Assembly (NCBI RefSeq): GCF_021602155.1
Contig: NZ_BQHY01000018.1
Span: 24,917-88,916 of the forward strand
Reading direction: 5' to 3'
DNA: 64,000 nt
Origin: Pseudomonas parakoreensis
GTDB taxonomy: Bacteria > Pseudomonadota > Gammaproteobacteria > Pseudomonadales > Pseudomonadaceae
Below the pieces are notes generated by a model. It saw only the letters and a program-made list of their open reading frames with translations, was not told the origin of the DNA and did not search any database. Both the position numbers and the translations under genes were made by a program. Numbering within the stretch: the first letter of the stretch is position 1; every line of letters begins with the position of its first letter. Positions 48,418-57,765 of this stretch are shown here, in pieces.

Positions 48418-48795
48418 TCAGGCAGTCTTCCAGGTGATTTCTTCTTCACCGTCGGCGCTGATGCGAATCCAGCGATCCGCCGTTTCCTCACCTTCTTCCT
48501 CGACCCACGTGCCCGGTGCGCAACGCACTTCCACGTTCAGCGCGGCGAAAGCTGCACGGGCGCAGGCGATGTCGTCGTCCCATGGGGTCGCGTCGCTTTC
48601 CAGGTACAGGCTGTTCCATTTGCCCACGGCCTTCGGCAGCCACGTCACCGGGATGTTGCCGGCCTTGCACTTGTAGGTCTGGCCTTTCTGTACCCAATCG
48701 CTGCACGGGCCCAGAGCCTCACCGAGCCAGGCGGAAATCGCCTTGTGGTCGACGTCGGCGTCTTTCAGGTAAATCTCGATATCCGGTTGGCGCAT
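48418..48795 (-). CDS. Hypothetical protein (125 aa)
   Basis: This soluble protein starts at ATG 48795 (MRQPDIEIYLKDAD) with GAGGAC just upstream; the frame extends to 48867 without a ribosome site. It is acidic, with three cysteines (GPCSDW, YKCKAG, VRCAPG) and a WVEEEGEE stretch near the end. I do not recognise a domain. A similar gene lies between a cold-shock gene and rlmA in P. aeruginosa (from memory), so position is conserved. Confidence 0.7.
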   Translation of the reverse strand: MRQPDIEIYLKDADVDHKAISAWLGEALGPCSDWVQKGQTYKCKAGNIPVTWLPKAVGKWNSLYLESDATPWDDDIACARAAFAALNVEVRCAPGTWVEEEGEETADRWIRISADGEEEITWKTA

Positions 48796-48870
48796 GGATG
48801 TCCTCACTGCGGGTCTGAAAAATCCATTCGCGGATTTAGCCGGCCCCGGGCGCTCGCCCGAGACCAAAAG

Positions 48871-49680
48871 TTATTGAAGAACGAAATAATCGTAGCGCAT
48901 CGACACGGTGGTCACGAACGGCTCGGGCTGTTCGATCACTGCGGCGCGGCGTTCGGCACTGGCGCGCCAGCCGTGGGGTGTCATCGCCAACAGGTTGGCG
49001 CGGTCCTCGGGCTTGTCCAGCGTCAGTTTGAATTCCAGGGTTTCACTGTGCGCCAGCGCCATGCCTTCGGGCACTAATGCCAGATGCTTGTCGTCGGTGT
49101 ATTCGCGCACTTCGTCGTACAGGCGTTCGCGCAGTTCCATCAGGTGGCCGCTGGTCGGGCCGACTTTCATCAGGCCGCCACCGACGCTGAGCAGGCGCTT
49201 GGCTTCCTCCCAGTCCAGCGGACTGAAAACGCTGGCGAGAAACTGGCAACTGCCCGACGCCAATGGCACGCGGGCCATGCTGGCGATCAACCAGGTGATT
49301 GCCGGATTACGCTTGCAGGCGCGTTTCACCGCCTCGCGCGAGATGTCCAGCGCGTAGCCATCCGCGCCTGGCAAGGCCTCGGCGATCTGCGCGGTGTAGT
49401 AACCCTCACCGCAACCGATATCGACCCAGCGTGCCGGCGCATAACCCGCCGCCAGCTCGGCCAGACGCTTGGCCACTGGCGCGTAATGCCCGGCATTCAG
49501 GAAGTCGCGGCGCGCCTCGACCATCGCCTGGTTGTCGCCAGGATCGCGGCTGTTCTTGTGCTGCACCGGCAACAGGTTCAGGTAGCCCTGACGCGCGCGG
49601 TCGAAGCGGTGGCCGGCGGGGCAGACCACACCGTTATCGACGCTGTTCAGCGGTTCACTGCAGATCGGGCACGCGAGCAT
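48871..49680 (-). CDS. rlmA: 23S rRNA (guanine(745)-N(1))-methyltransferase, RlmA-like
   Basis: This 269-residue methyltransferase has an N-terminal zinc finger (CPIC near residue 4 and CPAGH near residue 20) and an AdoMet domain (VDIGCGEGYYTAQIA near residue 90). It methylates G745 in 23S rRNA helix 35 in the RlmA family; the paralog that acts on G748 is similar, so site specificity is inferred. The start overlaps the dapE stop by one base (TGATG), so translation is coupled. Confidence 0.88.
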   Translation of the reverse strand: MLACPICSEPLNSVDNGVVCPAGHRFDRARQGYLNLLPVQHKNSRDPGDNQAMVEARRDFLNAGHYAPVAKRLAELAAGYAPARWVDIGCGEGYYTAQIAEALPGADGYALDISREAVKRACKRNPAITWLIASMARVPLASGSCQFLASVFSPLDWEEAKRLLSVGGGLMKVGPTSGHLMELRERLYDEVREYTDDKHLALVPEGMALAHSETLEFKLTLDKPEDRANLLAMTPHGWRASAERRAAVIEQPEPFVTTVSMRYDYFVLQ

Positions 49681-50831
49681 CAGGCGAGCAACTTGATCAG
49701 GGTCTGGTAGTAGATCTCGGTCAGCACGTCGAGATCGGCCGCCAGCACACGCTCGTTGACCTGGTGAATGGTCGCGTTGACCGGCCCCAGCTCAACCACT
49801 TGCGTACCCATGGTCGCGATGAAACGACCGTCGGAAGTCCCGCCGCTGGTCGACGCGTGGGTTTCGCGGCCGGTGATGTCCTTGATGCTCGACGACACCG
49901 CGTCGAGCAGCGCGCCCGGCTCGGTGAGGAATGGCAGGCCGGACAGCGCCCAGTCGATGTGCCAGTCCAGGTTGTGTTTGTCGAGGATGTCGGCCACGCG
50001 TTTCTGCAGGCCTTCGACGGTGGATTCGGTGGAGAAGCGGAAATTGAACACCGCCACCAGATCACCCGGAATCACGTTGGTCGCGCCGGTGCCGGAGTTG
50101 AGGTTGGAAATCTGGAAACTGGTCGGCGGGAAGAAATCGTTGCCGTGATCCCAATGCTCGGCGGCCAGTTCGGCCAAGGCCGGGGCGGCGAGGTGGATCG
50201 GGTTCTTCGCCAGATGCGGGTAGGCCACGTGACCCTGCACGCCGCGCACGGTGAGCTTGGCGCCCAGCGAGCCGCGACGCCCGTTTTTCACCACGTCACC
50301 GACCAGCGTGGTGCTAGACGGTTCGCCGACGATGCACCAGTCCAGACGTTCCTTGCGCGCCACCAGACGTTCAACCACCGCTTTGGTGCCGTGGTGTGCC
50401 GGGCCTTCTTCGTCGCTGGTGATGAGGAACGCGACCTTGCCCTTGTGATTCGGGTAGTCGGCAACGAAACGCTCGGCGGCGACGGTCATCGATGCCAGGC
50501 TGCCTTTCATGTCCGCCGCACCACGGCCACAGAGCATGCCGTGTTCATCGATGACGGCGTTGAACGGGTCGATCTGCCAGGCCGTCACCGGACCGGTCGG
50601 CACCACGTCGGTGTGGCCGGCGAAGCACAGCACCGGGCCGTCGTCGTTGCCGTGGGTGGCCCAGAAGTTATCCACATCTTCGATGCGCATCGGTTCGAGG
50701 GTGAAACCGGCATCGCCCAGGCGCTGCATCATCTGCTTCTGGCAATCGGCGTCGACCGGCGTCACGGACGGACGGCGGATCAGGTCGATGGCGAGTTGGA
50801 GGGTCGGCGAAAGGTCGGCGTGGGCCGTCAT
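49680..50831 (-). CDS. dapE: Succinyl-diaminopimelate desuccinylase
   Basis: This 383-residue M20 metallo-hydrolase removes succinate from N-succinyl-LL-diaminopimelate in lysine and cell-wall precursor synthesis. Zinc ligands and catalytic residues are in [23 protein letters not shown] and TSDEEGPA. The dimerisation lid lies about 180-295. It is upstream of rlmA and downstream of ndvB on the same strand; an intrinsic terminator after ndvB and a REP pair separate it from that gene. dapD is found later in the window. Confidence 0.95.
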   Translation of the reverse strand: MTAHADLSPTLQLAIDLIRRPSVTPVDADCQKQMMQRLGDAGFTLEPMRIEDVDNFWATHGNDDGPVLCFAGHTDVVPTGPVTAWQIDPFNAVIDEHGMLCGRGAADMKGSLASMTVAAERFVADYPNHKGKVAFLITSDEEGPAHHGTKAVVERLVARKERLDWCIVGEPSSTTLVGDVVKNGRRGSLGAKLTVRGVQGHVAYPHLAKNPIHLAAPALAELAAEHWDHGNDFFPPTSFQISNLNSGTGATNVIPGDLVAVFNFRFSTESTVEGLQKRVADILDKHNLDWHIDWALSGLPFLTEPGALLDAVSSSIKDITGRETHASTSGGTSDGRFIATMGTQVVELGPVNATIHQVNERVLAADLDVLTEIYYQTLIKLLA

Positions 50832-50861
50832 GTAATAACTCCGGGGTGCGCACGGTAAACC

Positions 50862-50952
50862 TGTAGGAGCTGCCGCAGGCTGCGATCTTTTGATTTTGTT
50901 TTTTCAAATCTACAGCAAGATCAAAGGATCGCAGCCTGCGGCAGCTCCTACA
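50862..50952. repeat. REP-like inverted pair, class B
   Basis: Facing copies of CTGTAGGAGCTGCCGCAGGC with GATCTTTTGAT tails separated by an AT-rich loop, about 30 bases upstream of the dapE start. Confidence 0.87.
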
Positions 50953-50991
50953 GGATGTGTTGGCATTGAAAAAGGCGACCATTCTAATGCA

Positions 50992-51017
50992 AAACGGCGG
51001 CCCGAAGGCCGCCGTTT
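50992..51017 (-). terminator. Intrinsic terminator after ndvB
   Basis: A perfect 11-base stem (AAACGGCGGCC and GGCCGCCGTTT) with a CGAA loop lies 20 bases after the ndvB stop codon on the minus strand and ends in T residues. Confidence 0.9.
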
Positions 51018-51036
51018 GACGTTCAACAATAACTGA

Positions 51037-53625
51037 TCAAGCAGCGGCCGGTTCAGGCTCCGCCGCCGGTTTTGGCAGCGACGAGAGGAATGCCATGATC
51101 AGCGCCGCGACGTACGGCAGCGACTGCACCAGCAGCATCGCCACCCAGAAGCGCATGTCGTTGCTCGGAATGCCTTGCACCAGGTAGATCCCCAGCGCCG
51201 CGCCCCACAACAGCAGCATGATGAACAGCTCTTCCCGCGCTTCGGAAATCGCCACCCAGAAGCCGTGGTTGTCGGCATTTTTCGGCGTGCGGAAGAACGG
51301 AATGCTGCTGGTGAAGAAGCCATACAGCACCGCTTTGGCGATGGTGTGCGACAACGCCAGTCCGGCCAATGCCGCGCAGAACGCATCCTTGAGGTTCACG
51401 CCGACGGCGCGACGGTAGAGGAAGATGATCTTGCCGACCTTGAACACGAACAGCGCCAGCGGCGGGATGGCGAAAATCAGCAGCGGCGGATCGACCCGTT
51501 GCGGCACGATGATCATCGCCGCTGACCACAACAACGCGCCGACGGTGAAGAAAATGTTCATGCCGTCCGCCACCCACGGCAACCAGCCCGCGAGGAAGTG
51601 GTAACGCTGGCCGCGGGTCAGCTCGGTGTCCTTGCCGCGCAGCAGGCTGCGGGTGTGGCGCTTGATGATCTGGATCGCGCCGTAGGCCCAGCGGAAACGC
51701 TGCTTCTTGAAGTCGATGAAGGTGTCTGGCATCAGACCCTTGCCGTAGCTGTCGTGGTAATACGCCGCCGACAGGCCTTTCTCGAACACGCGCAGGCCGA
51801 GTTCGGCGTCTTCACAGATGCACCAGTCGGCCCAGCCCAGCTCTTCCAGAACCGAACGGCGGGTCATGGTCATGGTGCCGTGCTGGATGATCGCGTCGCG
51901 GTCGTTACGGGTGACCATGCCGATGTGGAAGAAGCCTTTGTATTCGGCGTAGCAGAGCTTCTTGAAGGTGCTTTCGTTCTGGTCGCGGTAATCCTGCGGC
52001 GACTGCACCACGGCGATTTTCGGGTCGGCGAAGTGCGGCACCATGTGCTTGAGCCAGTTCGGGTGTACGCAGTAGTCGGAGTCGATCACCGCGATCACTT
52101 CGGCGTCCTTGGCGGTGTGCGGAATCAGGTAGTTCAGCGCGCCGCCCTTGAACCCGGCCAGGGGCGAGACGTGGAAGAACTTGAAGCGCGGGCCGAGGGT
52201 CGCGCAGTAGTCGCGCACCGGTTCCCAGACTGCCGGGTCCTTGGTGTTGTTGTCGATGATCAGGACTTCATAGTCCGGGTAATCGAGGGCCGCGAGGGCG
52301 TCGAGGGTCTGTTTGACCATGTCCGGCGGCTCGTTGTAGCAAGGCACGTGGATCGAGACTTTCGGCCGGTAGTCCGAATCACCGATCACCGGCAGGAATT
52401 CCCGCCGACGCTTGTGAATCCACACGGCTTCGGCCAGTTCATGCGCCTCGGTCAGCAACACGATGAACACCCCGAGCGCACCCAACGCCAGGAGGAAACC
52501 CACCGTCAGGCTGAACCACGTGCTGTATTGCTGGCTGTAGTCGTAGCCGATCCACACCAGCACCGAACCGCAAAGGAACGCGATAAAGGTCAGGAAGGTC
52601 CGGCCGCGCTGACGCAGGGCCGAGCCGTCGATCATCAGCAGGGTCAGCGACAACAGCGCCAGCACCACCGAACCGATGGCCAGCACGCGCCATTGCGGGA
52701 TGGCGACGACCGGGCCTTCGAAGTTGAATTTCTGCTGGCGCGCGGCGTTGAACACGCCCCAGTAGGCGCCGACCGAACCTTCGTCACTGGCCTTCCACGG
52801 CTGGTCGAAGGCTTCAATCACGAAGTAGTTGAAGCCCTGACGGTTGAGTTTGTTGACCAGCGTGCGCAGGTAGATCGCCTGATCCGCCGGCGACGCATCG
52901 GCGCCACCGCGCATGCGCCCGTTGCTCGGCCAGCCGACTTCGGACAGCAGCAACGGTTTTTTCGGGAACAGCTTTTTCAGGTCGCGGGCGCGGTCGAAGA
53001 CGAACTGCCCGGCCTTGTCCACCGGAATGAATTCCCAGTAAGGCAGCACGTGCGCGGCGATCAGGTCGACGTGTTTGGCCAGTTCCGGGTGTTCTTCCCA
53101 GACGTGCCATTGCTCGGAGGTGGTCACCGGCACTTTCACCGCTGCGCGCACGCGATCCAGCAGCACGCTCAGTTGTTCGGCGGTGATTTCCTTGCGGAAA
53201 ATCGCCTCGTTACCGACCACCACCCGCACCACGCTGCGCGAGGTGTTGGCCAGTTCGATGGCGCGCTGGATCTCGCGCTCGTTGCGTTCCTGATCGGGGC
53301 TGATCCAGATCCCGAGGGTCACGCGCAGACCAAACTCTTCCGCCAGTTTCGGGATGTCCTGCAGCGAACCGTCAACCGAATAGATGCGGATGTTGTCCGT
53401 CAGCTTGCTCATGATCTCCAGGTCGCGGCGCATTTCATCGTCAGTCGGATATTGATCCTTCTGCGGGAATTGGCCCTGCTGGAATGGCGAATAAGAGAAA
53501 CCGGAGATCTGCTCCGGCCAGTTGGGCGCGGAGACCGGGCGGTTGATCAGCGCCCAGAAACCGGTGAACAGGGCGGCGATTGCCAGAACCACCACCAGGT
53601 TGAGACCAAATTTACGCGATGACAT
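51037..53625 (-). CDS. ndvB: NdvB-like cyclic beta-glucan glucosyltransferase (GH17-GT2 fusion)
   Basis: This 862-residue membrane protein starts at ATG 53625. An N-terminal membrane helix (about 6-28) leads into a GH17 glucanosyl domain (about 40-325) with catalytic glutamates in VGNEAIF and LLSEVGWPSNG. Two to three membrane helices precede a GT2 domain (about 440-700) with VIDSDYCVHPN (DxD), EDAELGLR and the RFRWAYGAI (QxxRW-type) motif, followed by several more helices. In P. aeruginosa the same layout makes cyclic beta-1,3-glucans linked to biofilm antibiotic tolerance. The proline- and alanine-rich C-terminus (KPAAEPEPAAA) is short. Its order before dapE and rlmA is the same as in P. 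aeruginosa (from memory). Confidence 0.9.
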   Translation of the reverse strand: MSSRKFGLNLVVVLAIAALFTGFWALINRPVSAPNWPEQISGFSYSPFQQGQFPQKDQYPTDDEMRRDLEIMSKLTDNIRIYSVDGSLQDIPKLAEEFGLRVTLGIWISPDQERNEREIQRAIELANTSRSVVRVVVGNEAIFRKEITAEQLSVLLDRVRAAVKVPVTTSEQWHVWEEHPELAKHVDLIAAHVLPYWEFIPVDKAGQFVFDRARDLKKLFPKKPLLLSEVGWPSNGRMRGGADASPADQAIYLRTLVNKLNRQGFNYFVIEAFDQPWKASDEGSVGAYWGVFNAARQQKFNFEGPVVAIPQWRVLAIGSVVLALLSLTLLMIDGSALRQRGRTFLTFIAFLCGSVLVWIGYDYSQQYSTWFSLTVGFLLALGALGVFIVLLTEAHELAEAVWIHKRRREFLPVIGDSDYRPKVSIHVPCYNEPPDMVKQTLDALAALDYPDYEVLIIDNNTKDPAVWEPVRDYCATLGPRFKFFHVSPLAGFKGGALNYLIPHTAKDAEVIAVIDSDYCVHPNWLKHMVPHFADPKIAVVQSPQDYRDQNESTFKKLCYAEYKGFFHIGMVTRNDRDAIIQHGTMTMTRRSVLEELGWADWCICEDAELGLRVFEKGLSAAYYHDSYGKGLMPDTFIDFKKQRFRWAYGAIQIIKRHTRSLLRGKDTELTRGQRYHFLAGWLPWVADGMNIFFTVGALLWSAAMIIVPQRVDPPLLIFAIPPLALFVFKVGKIIFLYRRAVGVNLKDAFCAALAGLALSHTIAKAVLYGFFTSSIPFFRTPKNADNHGFWVAISEAREELFIMLLLWGAALGIYLVQGIPSNDMRFWVAMLLVQSLPYVAALIMAFLSSLPKPAAEPEPAAA

Positions 53626-54013
53626 AGCTATTTCGGGTTCCAAAGGCTGTGGAACGAAGGAACGGTTGGCAAGCGCCAAAAGGGCGCGAATCCTACACCG
53701 GCAGTTCACTGCTCGTACACCGGACAGGGAAATGCCCGACATTGGGCAGTCCAACCTGATTTAAGTTCTTTAGTAACAGCTTGTAAGAGAAAACTTTGTT
53801 ATTCAGTTATAGCAATTCCCGGTGGCGAGGGAGCTTGCTCCCGCTGGACTGCGAAGCAGGCCGCTTTTTGAGGGCCGCTTCGCGACCCGGCGGGAGCAAG
53901 CTCCCTCGCCACAAAGGTTGTGTGAAAACGCCTGCGTTCACCGTTCATAGCGTCAAAGATGCTCTTGGCCGTCGACGGCCCTATAATGCGCGCCGGTTTT
54001 TGGGGTAATGGTC
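53626..54013. other. Intergenic region between ndvB and tcdA
   Basis: This 388-base divergent region holds a class C REP palindrome (53822-53913). Close to tcdA a TATAAT at 53982-53987 is a good -10 box about 25 bases before the start, but no matching -35 stands 16-18 bases upstream. The part next to ndvB is AT-richer and probably holds its promoter, which I cannot fix. I see no gene. Confidence 0.5.
53822..53913. repeat. REP-like inverted pair, class C
   Basis: Arms TGGCGAGGGAGCTTGCTCCC and GGGAGCAAGCTCCCTCGCCA with a central CTGCGAAGCAG form a long palindrome. It shares its central element with the copy at 33514-33604. Confidence 0.85.
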
Positions 54014-54826
54014 ATGAGTACAGAAGATCCGCGGTTTGCAGGCATCGCCCGTTTGTATGGCATCGAGGGCCTCGAGCGCCTGCGTGCGGCCCATGTGGCG
54101 ATTGTCGGCGTCGGTGGCGTTGGTTCCTGGGCGGCGGAAGCCATGGCCCGCTGTGGCGTGGGTGAGATTTCGCTGTTCGACCTCGACGACGTCTGCGTCA
54201 GCAACGCCAACCGCCAGTTGCACGCACTGGACAGCACCGTCGGCAAACCCAAGGTCGAGGTGATGGCCGAGCGTCTGCGCGGGATCAACCCGGATTGCAC
54301 CGTGCACGCGGTGGCGGATTTCGTCACCCGCGACACCATGGCCGAATACATCACACCGAACATCGACTGCGTGATCGACTGCATCGACGCGGTCAACGCC
54401 AAGGCTGCGCTGATTGCCTGGTGCAAGCGGCGCAAGATCCAGATCATCACCACCGGCGGTGCCGGCGGGCAGATCGATCCGACGCTGATTCAGGTCTGCG
54501 ACCTCAACCGCACGTTCAACGATCCACTGGCCTCGAAAGTGCGTTCGACGTTGCGTCGCGACTATGGCTTCTCGCGTACGGTGACCCGTCATTACAGCGT
54601 GCCGTGCGTGTTTTCCACCGAGCAACTGCGCTATCCGAAACCGGATGGCAGCATCTGCTTGCAGAAGAGTTTTGTCGGCGACGGGGTGAAGCTCGACTGC
54701 GCCGGCGGGTTTGGCGCGGTGATGATGGTCACGGCGACGTTCGGCATGGTCGCGGCGACCAAGGCGGTGGACAAGATTGTGGCGGGTGTGCGGCGGCCGG
54801 CTGACCGAGTAAAACCTCAGGTTTGA
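54014..54826 (+). CDS. tcdA: tRNA threonylcarbamoyladenosine dehydratase TcdA
   Basis: This 270-residue E1-like enzyme uses ATP to cyclise t6A to ct6A in tRNA. The nucleotide-binding motif GVGGVGSWAAEAMARCGVG, then LFDLDDVCVSNANRQ and the catalytic-cysteine region are present. An ATG at 54008 would add two residues, but GGGG stands too close to it, so 54014 is preferred. In E. coli the csdA-csdE-tcdA (csdL) genes form a sulfur-transfer set; here csdE and csdA follow on the opposite strand. Confidence 0.92.
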   Translation: MSTEDPRFAGIARLYGIEGLERLRAAHVAIVGVGGVGSWAAEAMARCGVGEISLFDLDDVCVSNANRQLHALDSTVGKPKVEVMAERLRGINPDCTVHAVADFVTRDTMAEYITPNIDCVIDCIDAVNAKAALIAWCKRRKIQIITTGGAGGQIDPTLIQVCDLNRTFNDPLASKVRSTLRRDYGFSRTVTRHYSVPCVFSTEQLRYPKPDGSICLQKSFVGDGVKLDCAGGFGAVMMVTATFGMVAATKAVDKIVAGVRRPADRVKPQV

Positions 54827-54846
54827 TCTGTGAGGCTGATGACCTC

Positions 54847-54938
54847 ATCGCTGGCAAGCCAGCTCCCACAGTTATTGGGTAATTTCACCGCATCTATGAA
54901 CACCATCGAACCCTGTGGGAGCTGGCTTGCCAGCGATG
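54847..54938. repeat. REP-like inverted pair, class A
   Basis: Facing copies of ATCGCTGGCAAGCCAGCTCC and its complement fill the gap between convergent tcdA and csdE. Confidence 0.87.
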
Positions 54939-54942
54939 GCGA

Positions 54943-55347
54943 TTAACCGGCCAACTCATTCATCCGCTGGAGCACGGCATTCAAGCCATTACTGCGCGAC
55001 GGCGACAACTGCCGCGACAGTCCCAGCTGATTGAACCAGTCCGACAGGTCCACTTGCTGCAACTCGACAGCGCTCAAACCGTTGACCCGCAACAGCAACA
55101 ACGCCACCAGCCCGCGAATCATCCGCGCATCGCTGGCAGCGCTGAACTGCCAGTGGCCGTCCTGCAGCTCACCCACCAGCCACACTTGACTCTCACAGCC
55201 ATGCACCCGGTTGGCTTCGCATTTGTCCGCGTCATTCAGCGGCGGCAGACGATCGCCAAACTGCATCAGCAACCGTGCGCGTTGTTCCCAACCAGCGGCA
55301 TTCTGAAAGGTCTGCAGCGCTTCGGCGGCGGCGAGCGGCAGGTTCAT
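54943..55347 (-). CDS. csdE: SufE-like sulfur acceptor CsdE
   Basis: This 134-residue protein accepts sulfur from the cysteine desulfurase on a cysteine in HGCESQVWL and passes it on, also to TcdA in E. coli. The SufE fold is shown by the N-terminal helices and LLMQFGDRLPPL. Its start overlaps the csdA stop by four bases, so the two are made together. The match to CsdE rather than SufE rests on its partner genes. Confidence 0.88.
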   Translation of the reverse strand: MNLPLAAAEALQTFQNAAGWEQRARLLMQFGDRLPPLNDADKCEANRVHGCESQVWLVGELQDGHWQFSAASDARMIRGLVALLLLRVNGLSAVELQQVDLSDWFNQLGLSRQLSPSRSNGLNAVLQRMNELAG

Positions 55348-56549
55348 CGCAGCAACTCCAAGGCCTGATCCAGCGCGTCGAAGAAACGCTCCAGATCCTC
55401 GGAGTCGTTGTACAGTGCCAGCGACACGCGGATCGCCCCGGCCAGTTCGAAGCTTTTCAGCAACGGCATGGCGCAGTGATGCCCGGCGCGCACGGCAATG
55501 CCTTGCTCGGTGAGCAGGTGTGCCAGATCGGCGTTGTGCACACCCTCGACGATAAAACTGGCCAGCGCCAGTTGCGGCTTGCCCAGCAGACGAATGCCGT
55601 TACGCGCGGCCAGACCTTGCAGCAGGTAGGCGTGCAGCGCCGCTTCATGGGCCGATACCGCGTCCTGATCCAGCCCGGCCAAATAGTCGAGGGTCGCGCC
55701 GAGGCCGATCACACTGGCGATCGGCGGTGTGCCCGCTTCGAAACCCAGCGGGGCAGGGCGGAAGCGTGCATCGTGATAATTGGCTTCCAGGACCATTTCG
55801 CCGCCGAACTGCCACGGCTGCAGTTGCTCAAGCGCCTTGTTGCGCCCGAACAGCACGCCGAGGCCATCAGGGCCGTACAGCTTGTGGCTGGAAAACACAT
55901 AGAAGTCGCAACCGAGCGCCTGCACGTCGTGCCGACCGTGCACCACACCCTGGGCGCCATCGACTACGGTCAGCGCGTTGTGCGCCTTGGCCATCGCCAG
56001 CAGCGCCGGCAAGGGTTGCCAGGCACCAAGCACGTTGGACAGCTGACTGACCGCCAGCAAGCGGGTACGCGGATTGATCAGGCGCACAGCGGCGCCGAGG
56101 TCGATCACGCCGTCTTCGTCCAGTGGCAGGATCACCAGTTTCAGCTCGCGACGCTGCGCCAGTTGCTGCCACGGCAGCAGGTTGGCGTGATGCTCCACGG
56201 CGCTGATGACAATTTCATCGCCCGGGTGGAAAAGAGGTTCCAGGCCATAGGCCAGGAGATTCAGCGCGCTGGTGGCGCCGTGGGTGAAGATGATCTGCCC
56301 GCTGTCACCGGCATTTAGCCACTGGGCTACCTTGAGCCGACTGTCTTCGAACGCCTGCGTGGCGTGGGCGCCGGGCAGATGCTGCGCACGATGCACATTG
56401 GCCGCGCCGTTGGCGTAGTAATGCGTCAGTGCGTCAAGCAGGGCCTGGGGTTTTTGCGTGGTGGCGGCGTTGTCCAGATAGGTCTGGTCTTGCCGTTGCA
56501 GGGCGGCGATGGCCGGAAAGTCGGCGCGCCAGGGGGAGGGAATCATCAT
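55344..56549 (-). CDS. csdA: Cysteine desulfurase CsdA/SufS-like
   Basis: This 401-residue PLP enzyme takes sulfur from cysteine. The PLP lysine is in FSSHKLYGPDGLG, the early THGATSALN contacts the cofactor, and the catalytic cysteine loop is RAGHHCAMPLL. I chose ATG 56549; the frame is open to 56627 but runs into a REP pair. The neighbours csdE and tcdA make CsdA more likely than SufS, since no other suf genes are present. Confidence 0.9.
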   Translation of the reverse strand: MMIPSPWRADFPAIAALQRQDQTYLDNAATTQKPQALLDALTHYYANGAANVHRAQHLPGAHATQAFEDSRLKVAQWLNAGDSGQIIFTHGATSALNLLAYGLEPLFHPGDEIVISAVEHHANLLPWQQLAQRRELKLVILPLDEDGVIDLGAAVRLINPRTRLLAVSQLSNVLGAWQPLPALLAMAKAHNALTVVDGAQGVVHGRHDVQALGCDFYVFSSHKLYGPDGLGVLFGRNKALEQLQPWQFGGEMVLEANYHDARFRPAPLGFEAGTPPIASVIGLGATLDYLAGLDQDAVSAHEAALHAYLLQGLAARNGIRLLGKPQLALASFIVEGVHNADLAHLLTEQGIAVRAGHHCAMPLLKSFELAGAIRVSLALYNDSEDLERFFDALDQALELLR

Positions 56550-56587
56550 AGGTTCAGCCCTGTGAACTTGGGCGGGGGTACATCGAA

Positions 56588-56685
56588 CCTTGTGGGAGCG
56601 AGCTTGCTCGCGAAAGCGTCGTGTCATTCAGCTCTGTTGTTGACTGACCGGACGCCTTCGCGAGCAAGCTCGCTCTCACAGGGGG
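56588..56685. repeat. REP-like inverted pair, class A variant
   Basis: Facing copies of TTGTGGGAGCGAGCTTGCTC and its complement (with one T for C change near the right end, CGCTCTCACAG) separate dapD from csdA. Confidence 0.86.
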
Positions 56686-56698
56686 ATCGTACGGCTGC

Positions 56699-57733
56699 TT
56701 AGTTGTGCGCGTGCAGCGCTTCGTTCAGCTCGATCGCCGATTTGTGGGTTTTGCACTCCACGGCACCGGTTTCCGAATTGCGACGGAACAGCAGGTCGGT
56801 CTGGCCGGCCAGCTCACGGGCTTTTACAACCTTGACCAGGTTGTTGTGCTCGTCCAGCAGCGCGACTTTGGTGCCGGCGGTCACGTACAGGCCCGACTCG
56901 ACAGTGTTGCGGTCGCCCAATGGAATACCGATACCGGCGTTGGCGCCGATCAGGCAGCCTTCGCCAACCTTGATTACGATGTTTCCGCCGCCTGACAGAG
57001 TGCCCATGGTCGAGCAACCGCCGCCCAGGTCCGAGCCCTTGCCAACGAATACGCCAGCGGAAACGCGGCCTTCGATCATGCCCGGGCCTTCGGTGCCGGC
57101 GTTGAAGTTGATGAAGCCTTCGTGCATCACGGTGGTGCCTTCGCCCACGTACGCACCCAGACGCAGGCGCGCGGCGTCAGCGATACGCACGCCGGCCGGC
57201 ACCACGTAGTCGGTCATTTTCGGGAACTTGTCCACCGAGAACACTTCCAGCAGCTCGCCGCGCAGGCGGGCTTCGAGTTGCAGCTCGGCCAGTTCGCTCA
57301 GGTCGATCGCGCCCTGGCTGGTCCAGGCCACGTTCGGCAGCAGCGGGAAGATCCCGGCCAGGCTCACGCCGTGCGGCTTGACCAGACGATGGGACAGCAG
57401 GTGCAGCTTCAGGTACGCCTCTGGCGTCGAGGTCAGCTGTGCGTCTTCGGCCAGCAGAGTGGCGACCAGTGGCTTGTGGCTTTCGGCCAGACGGGTCAGC
57501 AGTTTGCCTTGAACGGCGTCGATGCCTTTGACCGCTTCAGCCAGTTGCGCAGCCTGGGCGGTGGTGAAGGTGATGGCCTGGTTGCCTTCGGTGTAGCCGA
57601 GGATCGGCGCAACGGCAGCGACCAGTTCTGCCGACGGGTTGAGCAGTGGCTGGGCGTAGAACACTTCCAGCCAGGCACCTTGACGGTTTTGCGTGCCGAC
57701 ACCAAAGGCGATGCTGAACAGAGAGTTGGACAT
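56699..57733 (-). CDS. dapD: 2,3,4,5-tetrahydropyridine-2,6-dicarboxylate N-succinyltransferase
   Basis: This 344-residue enzyme adds succinyl from succinyl-CoA to tetrahydrodipicolinate in lysine synthesis. The C-terminal left-handed beta-helix (about 160-310) shows hexapeptide repeats, such as GAYVGEGTTVMHEGF and GVFVGKGSDLGGGCSTMG. The N-terminal helical domain is the longer type found in pseudomonads (344 residues, not the 274 of E. coli). It follows the ArsC-like gene by 32 bases and probably shares its transcript. Confidence 0.94.
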   Translation of the reverse strand: MSNSLFSIAFGVGTQNRQGAWLEVFYAQPLLNPSAELVAAVAPILGYTEGNQAITFTTAQAAQLAEAVKGIDAVQGKLLTRLAESHKPLVATLLAEDAQLTSTPEAYLKLHLLSHRLVKPHGVSLAGIFPLLPNVAWTSQGAIDLSELAELQLEARLRGELLEVFSVDKFPKMTDYVVPAGVRIADAARLRLGAYVGEGTTVMHEGFINFNAGTEGPGMIEGRVSAGVFVGKGSDLGGGCSTMGTLSGGGNIVIKVGEGCLIGANAGIGIPLGDRNTVESGLYVTAGTKVALLDEHNNLVKVVKARELAGQTDLLFRRNSETGAVECKTHKSAIELNEALHAHN

Positions 57734-57765
57734 GTGAATACCTCTAGCAATAAGTGACGGGCTGC

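Noticed and set aside
51598-53622. A 674-codon plus-strand frame opposite ndvB
   Set aside because: Histidine-, arginine- and aspartate-rich composition is typical of the antisense of a GC-rich membrane protein gene.
53731-53768. Second possible AlgU promoter upstream of ndvB on the minus strand (GAACTT)
   Set aside because: The -35 is perfect, but no TCTGA-like -10 occurs 16-18 bases downstream.
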